Positions 1 to 7,100 of a DNA stretch of 10,293 nucleotides are shown piece after piece. The stretch is from Candidatus Poseidoniaceae archaeon (GTDB lineage: Archaea; Thermoplasmatota; Poseidoniia; Poseidoniales; Poseidoniaceae). Below the pieces are notes generated by a model. It was not told where the DNA came from and did not search any database. It saw nothing but the letters and a program-made list of their open reading frames with translations. How positions within the stretch are numbered: position 1 is the first letter of the stretch; every line of letters begins with the position of its first letter. The position numbers were made by a program, and so were the translations under genes. The DNA lies in contig DUJK01000115.1 in NCBI GenBank assembly GCA_013329925.1, forward strand, positions 3,105-13,397. Reading direction: 5' to 3'.

Positions 1-653
1 CGCAGAGGGGAGTTTTTCTCCACGTGATCTAAGATGTTATCAAATCCGGGAATTCCTGAAGCGGCTATTGTCCTAATTGGGCCAGATGATATTGCGTTTA
101 CCCTGTGACCTTCTGGCCCCAAGTGACAAGCCAACTCACGAGTCCAACACTCTAATGCGGCTTTTGCCATCGACATTATTCCGTAAGAGGGGACATATCT
201 GTTGGATGCTGCATAAGTAAGAGTGATGGTTGAAGAATTAGGGTTAAGATAAGGTAAGGCAAACTTCAAGCAGCGTTGTAGGGAGTTAGCGGAAATAGTC
301 ATTGCAGTGTTAATATCTTGATCTTCAACAAATAAAATCGGGCGGTCAAAACATGTTCTTGGAGCAAATCCGATTGCATGAATAAGAATGTCTGCCTTTT
401 TGCCTGGATTTTCAGCAGTAAAGGCATCAAAGAATTCTTTGGTTGTTGCGTCTTGTGCCACGTCTAGAGGATAAAAACCTGCTATTTGTGGTAATTTATC
501 CTTTAATTGAAACACCCTGCTGCGAAATCTCTTTTGATACCCTAGATAGAGGTTTACTCCGCTCTCAGCAAGCATCTTGCAAATAGCCCAAGCGATAGAA
601 TCTTCACTGGCCACACCAAAGACAAATGCGGTCTTTCCGCTAAGGTTCAACAT
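1..653 (-). CDS. fabI: Enoyl-[acyl-carrier-protein] reductase (FabI-type SDR), 3' end outside window
   Basis: FabI-type reductases use NAD(P)H to reduce the trans-2 double bond of enoyl-ACP in the last step of each type II fatty acid elongation cycle, in the cytoplasm. My reverse-strand translation gives 217 codons starting MLNLSGKTAFVFGVAS and running off the left edge; the family is about 260 residues, so roughly the last 40 are missing. Visible FabI hallmarks are the nucleotide-binding GVASEDSIAWAI (13-24), Asp64 in the LDVA segment, IHAIGFAP (91-98), catalytic Tyr147 and Tyr157, Lys164 seven residues after Tyr157, and GPIRTIAASGI (191-201). These match E. coli FabI Tyr146, Tyr156 and Lys163 within one position. 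It has its own TATA box and an operator-like dyad upstream, so it is separate from the preceding five-gene cluster. Family assignment is firm; the physiological substrate in an archaeon is not, and another enoyl thioester is possible. Confidence 0.9.
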   Translation of the reverse strand, partial: MLNLSGKTAFVFGVASEDSIAWAICKMLAESGVNLYLGYQKRFRSRVFQLKDKLPQIAGFYPLDVAQDATTKEFFDAFTAENPGKKADILIHAIGFAPRTCFDRPILFVEDQDINTAMTISANSLQRCLKFALPYLNPNSSTITLTYAASNRYVPSYGIMSMAKAALECWTRELACHLGPEGHRVNAISSGPIRTIAASGIPGFDNILDHVEKNSPL

Positions 654-695
654 ATCGCGACCACCTATACTAGGAGTAGCAGAGCACACTCGCTC

Positions 696-714
696 TTTGA
701 CTGTTACCGTCAAA
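696..714. promoter_or_regulatory. Operator-like dyad at the fabI promoter
   Basis: The 19-base stretch TTTGACTGTTACCGTCAAA is an inverted repeat centred on position 705. All base pairs of the dyad match except one (T702 against C708), so the arms are TTTGACnGT and ACnGTCAAA around a central T. On the minus strand it overlaps the end of the TATA box and extends toward the expected start site. A protein bound there would compete with assembly of the initiation complex. The dyad is seen directly; the operator role is inferred from its position, and the regulator is not in this window. Confidence 0.5.
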
Positions 715-719
715 ATATA
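712..719 (-). promoter_or_regulatory. TATA box of the fabI promoter
   Basis: Minus-strand TATATTTT lies about 60 bases upstream of the fabI ATG. With the usual archaeal spacing of about 26 bases from box centre to start, transcription would begin near 689, leaving a leader of about 36 bases. No strong Shine-Dalgarno sequence is visible before the ATG. The box sits between the terminator of the upstream cluster and the fabI start, as expected for an independent promoter. Confidence 0.5.
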
Positions 720-744
720 CTTGAATATGGCCAATTGTAAGTAG

Positions 745-753
745 AAAAAAAAA
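745..753 (-). terminator. Oligo-T terminator of the five-gene cluster
   Basis: On the minus strand a run of nine T residues, followed by CTACTTAC, begins 20 bases after the stop codon of the 370-aa surface protein. Archaeal RNA polymerase terminates at such T tracts without needing a hairpin, and no clear stem-loop precedes this one. It lies upstream of the fabI TATA box, so it would separate the two transcription units. Confidence 0.5.
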
Positions 754-772
754 TCCGAAACGCTAGACAGCG

Positions 773-1885
773 TCAAAAATCATCGAGTAAATCATCGAAT
801 TCATCTGATTCAATCACAACATCATTTAAATCATCAAATAAATCATCAAATTCATCTAAATCCAAGTCATCATCTGCATCTAGTTCAATTGGTGATGCCT
901 CATCAATTTTAGCTTTCTTTTTCTTGACTGAACGCCTAACTACGCCAAGTAACAATAACAGAAGTATTACTCCGCCAGCAATTGCTCCATAAAGGATCAT
1001 ATCATCTTGACCTACTTCACTAATGCCGTCTGTCAGTGAAGCGGAAGACTTGGTAGATTCTACAGTGACTGGCATATTTGTTTCACTAAATTCTGCGCTT
1101 GGATCATTGGTACTACTTGCCCTAAATTGTAGGTCGACATTTAGATCGCCGTCCGCATCACTTGGCGCTAGTATCTTGATTTCCCTGATAGTAGAAGTAG
1201 CCCCCATAGCGAGTTGCTCAGCAACGAATTCAGAACCGATAAACGAGAAACCTTGAGTCTTCAAATCGTTTAGGTTTACTATATCGACACGGACATTATC
1301 TGCATCATTGCCGTTATTGGTAAACTGCAATTCGATGATAAATTCACTACCCGCCTCAACGGTCTTTGTCGTGCTTCCTTGTATTTCTAATTCCACGGCT
1401 CCATAGGAGGCAATTTCTAGAGTATCAGCATAGGAGGCGTTTTCTTGTGGAAATGGTTCATCCATCGGTATTGAATTCCATTCTGTGACTGTTGCAAAGA
1501 TTTCAAAATCGTAACTATTACTTGAGGCTTGTTTAGTGTCACCGCTAAACGTCACTGTGAATTCTTCACTGGCACCAGCCTCAATGCTATATTCACCCGT
1601 TGCGCCTTGCATATCTGCCTCAGAGCCGCCAGTCCATTCACTAGTAATCTCTACTTTTGTTGCACCAACTGTAGCAGTATTTTCGATTGTACAAACTATA
1701 TCAATCGGGTCATAACCAGATGGGCTAACATCTAGTTCTGGTAAATCTTCACAGGTCAATTGGACTCCAAAGATTGGGTTTTGCGCGTTAGAAATTGGAA
1801 TTAACGGCATCAACAATGCTACTACAATAAGTACAGCAAGACTCCGACTTCGCATGTTCAACCATTCTAGGCTAAGTCGTTCCAT
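773..1885 (-). CDS. Secreted, membrane-anchored CARDB/NEW3-like surface protein with acidic cytoplasmic tail
   Basis: This is a predicted envelope protein of unknown specific role. A signal peptide is visible, with hydrophobic core at about residues 15-31 and likely cleavage after the SNA at 32-34. Two beta-sandwich regions follow, about 39-135 and 160-275. The second (VEAGSEFIIELQFTNNG, about 177-193) resembles CARDB/NEW3 adhesion-type domains. Cys45 and Cys65 could form a disulfide. One membrane segment (about 296-316) precedes RRSVKKKK, giving an outside N-terminus and inside C-terminus. The last 34 residues are strongly acidic and contain two copies of DEFDDL[FL]DD (344-352 and 361-369). 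The second Met (codon at 1853-1855) is an alternative start that leaves a shorter, basic n-region, and a TATA-like element at about 1900-1907 sits better for it. It is last in the cluster, 35 bases after the TatD-family gene. A catalytic role is unlikely because no enzyme motif is seen. Confidence 0.75.
   Translation of the reverse strand: MERLSLEWLNMRSRSLAVLIVVALLMPLIPISNAQNPIFGVQLTCEDLPELDVSPSGYDPIDIVCTIENTATVGATKVEITSEWTGGSEADMQGATGEYSIEAGASEEFTVTFSGDTKQASSNSYDFEIFATVTEWNSIPMDEPFPQENASYADTLEIASYGAVELEIQGSTTKTVEAGSEFIIELQFTNNGNDADNVRVDIVNLNDLKTQGFSFIGSEFVAEQLAMGATSTIREIKILAPSDADGDLNVDLQFRASSTNDPSAEFSETNMPVTVESTKSSASLTDGISEVGQDDMILYGAIAGGVILLLLLLGVVRRSVKKKKAKIDEASPIELDADDDLDLDEFDDLFDDLNDVVIESDEFDDLLDDF
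788..857. repeat. Direct repeat in the acidic-tail coding region
   Basis: TAAATCATCGAATTCATCT (788-806) recurs as TAAATCATCAAATTCATCT (839-857), 18 of 19 bases identical and 51 bases apart, hence in phase. It encodes the duplicated acidic motif in the tail of the 370-aa surface protein. A small internal duplication is the simplest origin, although low-complexity Asp/Phe coding alone would also produce similarity. Confidence 0.6.
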
Positions 1886-1899
1886 TCATCAATGTGATG

Positions 1900-1907
1900 G
1901 ATAAATG
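1900..1907 (-). promoter_or_regulatory. Possible internal TATA-like element before the 370-aa surface protein
   Basis: In the 35-base gap after the TatD-family gene the minus strand reads ATACATTTATCC. The AT-rich core centres about 18 bases before the first ATG and about 48 before the second ATG at 1855. Normal archaeal spacing would put the start site just inside the first ATG, which would make the second ATG the translated one. The match to a TATA box is weak and the distance within the cluster is short, so read-through from upstream is equally plausible. Confidence 0.2.
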
Positions 1908-1920
1908 TATGAACAAAATG

Positions 1921-2805
1921 TCATTCTTTGCCGTATAATTTCTCTGGCAAATCTACATGACTACGCCACAAAAACTCTTCATCTATACCTGCTTCTAGTA
2001 ACTGATTTGTCCGTTTTGGAACTGTCTTTGGACCAAGTACAGCGCCTGGCCTTGTTAAATCGTCCATATAATCAGTTTCTAATAAAAATCCATGACTGGA
2101 AGAGGACGCCGTCTCTAACAAAGTTTCCATCGCCCCCTTACCAATTAAAACACTTGGAGTCACTCCTTGAGTCACTTTTTCATCCACGTTTGGAGGTGAA
2201 TAATGTCTAACTAATCGCTCTGTGGAAAGACCTGATTTAGTGGCCATTTGAGCCATGTCTCGATAAGTTGACTCTAATTCACCCTCTACGTGCAATTGCA
2301 AGGCAAAACCGTCTTGAGCAGCCATATGCATAGTCTCCAACAACAATTCGTTTGACAATTGCCAGATCTCATCGGAAACCTCCCAATGTGGGCGTCCAAC
2401 TTCACCAATAGCGTGAGCTTGGCCTTCGTGGAAAAATTTCACTGCTTCATCTATACTGTCACGATAATTTTCCATGGCCTTTTCTTTCCCTAACTGGGCA
2501 TCTTCTTCAACCCAATTAATGAATTGATGAGCAAATGCTGCTGGGTGTGGACCCAACACGACTCTAACTCCCAAGCTCAATTTAGTTCTTACTTCTTTAG
2601 CCATGTTGACAGTATCTTGATAGGATTCCCGATGACCTTGTTTGGTGGTTGGTGGCGATTTAAAATCCGGGCAATGGACCAAAACAATACTGGTTCCACC
2701 TGCCTTTTTGAAGTCTTTAGCAGCCTCTAAAAAACGTCCTTTTCTATTGAGATGGAAATGGTTGTCAAGTATTGGACCTTGCCAAGCATTATTTGCTGAA
2801 GTCAT
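1921..2805 (-). CDS. TatD-family metal-dependent hydrolase, archaeal COG1099-like
   Basis: This is a cytoplasmic TIM-barrel metal hydrolase of the amidohydrolase/TatD group; related proteins include nucleases and phosphoesterases, and the substrate of this subgroup is unknown. A complete metal site is visible: His16 and His18 in DNHFHL, Glu135 in IGEVGRP, His172 in LQLHVEG, His201 in VRHYSPP and Asp245 in LETDYMDD. GPHP at 85-88 fits the TatD pattern. The stretch from 241 to 266 (LETDYMDD, RPGAVLGPKTVP) is, from memory, characteristic of the archaeal COG1099 'predicted metal-dependent hydrolase' family rather than of classical bacterial TatD. Length 294 is normal for the family. No signal peptide is present. 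It starts 8 bases after the TBP-like gene stop, with GAGTG as a weak ribosome site, so the two are probably co-translated. No truncation or missing ligand was seen. Confidence 0.85.
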   Translation of the reverse strand: MTSANNAWQGPILDNHFHLNRKGRFLEAAKDFKKAGGTSIVLVHCPDFKSPPTTKQGHRESYQDTVNMAKEVRTKLSLGVRVVLGPHPAAFAHQFINWVEEDAQLGKEKAMENYRDSIDEAVKFFHEGQAHAIGEVGRPHWEVSDEIWQLSNELLLETMHMAAQDGFALQLHVEGELESTYRDMAQMATKSGLSTERLVRHYSPPNVDEKVTQGVTPSVLIGKGAMETLLETASSSSHGFLLETDYMDDLTRPGAVLGPKTVPKRTNQLLEAGIDEEFLWRSHVDLPEKLYGKE

Positions 2806-2813
2806 TCAATCAC

Positions 2814-3347
2814 TCAAAGAAATAGGTTATGCTCTTCTAATTGACCTTTCCAATAGACTGCTGACATTGCAACCATATTTGGGTGCCTAGCATCACTTGC
2901 GACACATTTACCATTTGGCCAAACATATAATTTCAAATTGTGACGGGAATCTTCGATAATTGCACAGCCTAATCTTTCATCATGGCTGGCTTGTCCTGCA
3001 GTGAATTCTTGATTCATTTTTTCAACATTTACCGATTTATCAAAATTAAATGAAGCAATAACCGGACCAAGTTCAGTTTGTAATCCCGAATCATCCAAAC
3101 CTAAACGCAACAACAGCTCTTTTGCTGCTGCTCTTGCTGCTTCTACTCTATGAGTGCCATGAACTACTATTCTTCCTTCTTCATCAATGATTATAGTTGC
3201 GCGAGGCTTTTCCAACGTTTTGATTACGATACCGCCATTCTTTTGGCCAGCCAATTGAGCAACCACAGCATCATGATTTACCGGACTTGTTGGAACAAAT
3301 CTAACCAGTTGGTTTTCAACTCTAACATCTACCCCACCTACAGCCAT
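2814..3347 (-). CDS. Divergent TATA-binding-protein (TBP) fold protein lacking most intercalating phenylalanines
   Basis: Two tandem TBP-type repeats (about residues 5-83 and 94-171) fill the 177-aa protein, which is close to archaeal TBP length. Repeat 1 has EKPRATIIIDEEGRIVVHGT where TBP has a PK-x-ALIFSSGK-VVTGAK segment. Repeat 2 has LYVWPNGKCVASDA (140-153) in the same place. In TBP two phenylalanines per repeat wedge into and kink the TATA box. Here the repeat 1 positions read Asn37 (or its neighbour) and Asp55, and the repeat 2 positions Leu126 and Trp143, so normal TATA kinking is doubtful. It may be a modified regulator, a TBP decoy, or a TBP-fold domain with another ligand. The ATG at 3347 is preferred: GGAGG at 3355-3359 lies 7 bases upstream and its A overlaps the stop of the preceding gene (TGATG). 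A GTG at 3350 would add one residue. This is translationally coupled, mid-operon. Confidence 0.7.
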   Translation of the reverse strand: MAVGGVDVRVENQLVRFVPTSPVNHDAVVAQLAGQKNGGIVIKTLEKPRATIIIDEEGRIVVHGTHRVEAARAAAKELLLRLGLDDSGLQTELGPVIASFNFDKSVNVEKMNQEFTAGQASHDERLGCAIIEDSRHNLKLYVWPNGKCVASDARHPNMVAMSAVYWKGQLEEHNLFL

Positions 3348-4153
3348 CACTCTTCCTCCATGTCACCCGTCAAGGTCTTGTTTGATGAATTCTCCTCTAC
3401 CTCTGGCATAGTTTCCAATATTTCTGCAATATCTTGTCGCCACGGCAAAAATAACGGCACTAGCAATACAGCAGAGGCTCCATGGTGTTGGCGCAGTTCA
3501 GCAAGAGCACCTCTTAACCTAGCTGCATATCGTAAATTACGATTCTGGGCAATTTTCTCGCCAATCAACCATTGATTCAAATCCCACCATGTTGCAGATA
3601 ATACTGCCGCAGAAGAGTGATTGGGGCTAACGCCCTTAGGTGGCTTCTCTGCTTCGAAAATGTTTTGTTTGACCCTTTTACGCCATTTTTTACCAACTGT
3701 CACAAGTCCGAACAGTTTCTTCCAACGAGAAACCTCCTTAGCCTCAGCAATCATATGTTGTTCCCAATCTTCATCGTCCAATTCAGGTTCAATGAAAAAT
3801 ATTGGACGGTTGTGACGCTCGGCTAATCGGTGTACTCGTCGCGGTTCTGGGTCTGGAAATCTGCCTGCTGTGATATCCTCTAATTGCATTACCTCTTCGA
3901 GAAACAACCCCATTGTACCTCCAGAAATTAACCCGTGAGCAAGATTTACTCCGTTTGACTCCGCTTCGTCTTTTTCTTCTTGGCGCCACAAATCTACTAC
4001 TTCTTCAGATTCCAATAACGCAAGTCCATGCCATTCTTTTGATGGCCTTAACTTACGCGGATATACTAGCGTGGGTATAGTGCCGTGCAGCATAATGGTG
4101 CCACCGTCCGGATCCTCCCAGAGAATATCTTCCCAGGAAATCCTCGAACTCAT
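3347..4153 (-). CDS. Conserved-looking cytoplasmic protein of unknown function; faint TraB-like C-terminus
   Basis: I do not recognise this 268-aa protein with confidence. It has no signal peptide or membrane segment, and is rich in Trp, Glu and Arg. Visible parts are an N-terminal beta-rich part with MLHGTIPTLVYPRKLRP (21-37), a Gly-rich turn GLISGGTMGLFLEEV (74-88), RPIFFIEPELDDEDW (116-130), a basic patch KKLFGLVTVGKKWRKRVK (145-162) and an acidic C-terminus. The segment NRNLRYAARLRGALAELRQ (204-222), followed by a hydrophobic strand ending PLFLPW (233-238), recalls the 'RNRYMARRLRE ... VVGAGHLPG' end of TraB/PrgY-family proteins, but the Gly and His of that motif are absent. That link is therefore only a hint. 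It starts 10 bases after the giant surface protein gene, with a weak GAGTGG upstream, and its stop overlaps the TBP-like start by one base. Its place suggests a role with the TBP-like protein. Confidence 0.75.
   Translation of the reverse strand: MSSRISWEDILWEDPDGGTIMLHGTIPTLVYPRKLRPSKEWHGLALLESEEVVDLWRQEEKDEAESNGVNLAHGLISGGTMGLFLEEVMQLEDITAGRFPDPEPRRVHRLAERHNRPIFFIEPELDDEDWEQHMIAEAKEVSRWKKLFGLVTVGKKWRKRVKQNIFEAEKPPKGVSPNHSSAAVLSATWWDLNQWLIGEKIAQNRNLRYAARLRGALAELRQHHGASAVLLVPLFLPWRQDIAEILETMPEVEENSSNKTLTGDMEEE
3355..3359 (-). promoter_or_regulatory. Shine-Dalgarno sequence that fixes the TBP-like start
   Basis: Minus-strand GGAGG lies inside the end of the 268-aa gene, 7 bases before the ATG at 3347 and only 4 before the GTG at 3350. 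The spacing favours the ATG. It is the clearest ribosome binding site in the window and supports coupled translation of the two genes. Confidence 0.6.
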
Positions 4154-4163
4154 TATGGCCCAC

Positions 4164-7100
4164 TCATTGACTTTCCAGCCACTCTTCTAATTGCTGAATA
4201 CTCCAACCTTGATCGAAGTATCCTTGTATCTCTTCTTGAGTCCAGAAAGTGAATTTCTCCATTGCCTCTGCCATTTCTGGTGAAACTTGAGCTGCTGGGG
4301 CTGAATAGCTTTGACTTGGAGGAATAGACGCATATGATTTGTCATCCTCGTCATCGTATAAATCATCAAAGTCAACATCATTATTCCGTCGTGAGATTAC
4401 CACTACTACAACCACTAGAATAGCAATAACTCCAATAAGGATTATCAAAATTAGACCCATCGAGAAACCGGAGTCATCAGAACTTGAAACTTTGACATTG
4501 AACGTTTTTCCTTGGTCTTTACCATTAAACAAAACCTCGCCAGTCTCATTATCATAAACAATGTAGTACATTCCCGTTGTGGCATCATTAAACTCCTCTA
4601 ATCCAATAGCGACCCATTGACTTTGAGATATCCCAATTTCTTGACTCGTAATATAGCCTTCAAACACCGGGACGCCGTTATTGGTTACTGACCTTATTTC
4701 TAATTCAGCGACTCCTGGAATTGAGCCTGTGTTGATTAGTTCAACTTCTAACTTTATACTATCACCAATCTCGGGAGCTTCCGGAATAGTTCGCATATTT
4801 CTTACTTGGAATAAGGCGCTTTCAAATGCCAGATCATATGTAGATTCATATTCAACCTTTGAACCGAGAATGCCAAATGCGCTACCATCATTAGAGTCAT
4901 AACTACCTCCGCCAATGATTGGCGCACCTGCACCATCTTTACCATCAATCCAAATTACAAGTTTTACATCAGCATTTTGTAAATCTGATTCTACAACTTC
5001 AAATTGGCCTGGACCGACGGGCCATAGGTCGACGCAATTCGCAGTAGCTCTAATGTAACCAATACCACTACCTTTTGACAGATTAACTTCGGTGGAAAGT
5101 GGTGAATTTCCATAGTTGTTTTGATACACACTCCATGTTGTTCCGTCCTCAGGATTACCAACAAAGTACATCCATTTTAGAGAAACATCTTCCTCATATA
5201 ATGAACCTCTTTCGTTAATTTGTACAGATAGGTCCACACAATGGTAAGACGAGGTTGGCATTTCATCGAGTAATGTTGTAGATGGGTCACTTGAAGATAG
5301 TTCACCTCTAAGAGCGGACCATGAATTATATACTACTTCTGGCGGTTCATCATCAACCTTAATCGAAAACTTGCCGCAGCCTTGAGTACTTGAGCCAAAA
5401 CAATTGGATGTAGTCAAGTCTTGAGCACCTGTTGGCAAGTTTATGAGCCTAAATGTATAGTTGAAAATGTTTTGGAACGATGGTAATTTGATTCCAATCT
5501 CGAATTGACCTCCGGTAAAAGCGTGTGTAGTGATTTCTTCGTCTACTGCATCAAAATCGTTTAGTGGATCTTTGAAAACCTCTCCTCTAGTGATTTCGAG
5601 TGTTAATTCTGTTTCAGGATTAATGAACACTTGTTCCACCATACCTGAAGTAAACGAGTATTGGCCGCTAAACATAACTACGTCGCCTCCAGAAACAGAA
5701 CCTTTGTTTATACTGAACAGATTAGGAGAGATCGGGAAATCTGTGTCAACTAATGTTGGGGAAATCATGATTTCATTAATTAAATCAGTACGAAGATCGA
5801 GTGCCATATCGTTAGCATATCGCCATTGTTGCCTGAAAGACTGATCAGAAAATACTGGAGAGTTGTCAATATCCTTAATACTAAAAGTTGGGGTAAATTT
5901 AGTATTTTCATCAATTGCCAAACCCCAGTTGAAAATGACCGGGATAGAAATCAAGAAATTTGCCTCAAACGGATCTAATAAGACATTGCCGTCAATTGTT
6001 CTTATGGATGACAAATATTCACCATCTGCATTTTGTAAGATGGAGAATAATGGACTCTCAGTGTATGTTGTTTGGTTCCTTGGGAAATACATGATTTTTG
6101 TGTCAAAGTTTGTCAGTGATGGTGCAAGTTCAATTTCAACCACGTCAACATCTTTCCAGCCGTTTCCATCCTGTGCGTCAATTATCAATGAATATTGATT
6201 TCCAGCAAACAGCGTCTGATTCCATTTGCCAACTCCCTGTGGTGGATTAGAAGGAATTGTTCCAATCAAAGGATTACCTTTAGAGTCTTCAATAGTTAAT
6301 GAATTAATGGATGGATACTGAAGTTGCATACTTACATAAGTAATCAAATCATTGTCTAGGCCGGCAGCTCCACCTTCTACCGAATTTCCAGCAAGATCAT
6401 AACATTCTACCCAAATACTAACTTTACCTTTCAACCCGGAATTTGCATAGTCATTGTACTCGCCAATATAGGTTGAATTAGGAGATTGACCATTGCTTTG
6501 CACTGGGATTTGTATATATTCATCGGCCTCTGCCAGACCATTTGAATTAGCATCGTGGTCATATTCAACCCACACATGAACAACTGCACTGTCTGGTGGA
6601 TTAGGAACGTCTCCCACAATGAGTCTAAATTCTTGCTGAATTTTTGGTACAGCCCATGAATCATCATAGATTGAGCGCCAGTTATTATCTGAGTTTAAGT
6701 CTCCTGTTCCTTTTGGTAATTTGTAAAGATCAAATGTGAATAATTGTGGATCTAGTATATCAACTGTTAAATTAAATTGTAGACCACAATCTGAATCCGG
6801 ATTGTAAGCAGCATTTGTACAGATTACATCTCCGCCATCGTATCCACCAATTCTCAGCCTGTAAGTATTCGAGCCTACGTTGAATGCACCAAGATCAACT
6901 GTCCAGTCGAGTATACCGTAAATCAATCCAGTCTTATTAGCGGTTTCAATCCATGTAATATTGGCGAATTCGCCATCCGCCTCAATAGTTCGCTTTTCAA
7001 CAACAACATAGAATGAATTTGGTGAAGGGGAGATTTCTAAGTCTTCATAAGTGATATTTGCTTTAATTCTAATCTCTTGATTAGAGTAGGAATCATCTAG

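Noticed and set aside
776..877. AT-rich repetitive tract considered as a CRISPR or satellite repeat
   Set aside because: It is in frame and encodes an acidic Asp/Phe tail; there are only two copies and no spacers.
1905..2210. Plus-strand open frame opposite the TatD-family gene
   Set aside because: It is antisense to conserved metal-ligand coding sequence (His201, Asp245 region) and has no domain or ribosome site.
3150..3575. 141-codon plus-strand open frame across the TBP-like and 268-aa genes
   Set aside because: It is antisense to two genes with clear family or operon support, and its translation is rich in Ser, Asn and Cys without any recognisable domain.
3789..3989. Minus-strand 66-codon Arg-rich frame overlapping the 268-aa gene
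   Set aside because: It is a frame-shifted reading of the same strand, without its own promoter or ribosome site.
5530..6198. Two plus-strand open frames of over 100 codons within the giant surface gene
   Set aside because: The opposite strand carries an uninterrupted 1978-codon frame with signal peptide and anchor; these are chance frames, common opposite AT-rich Ser/Thr/Asn coding sequence.
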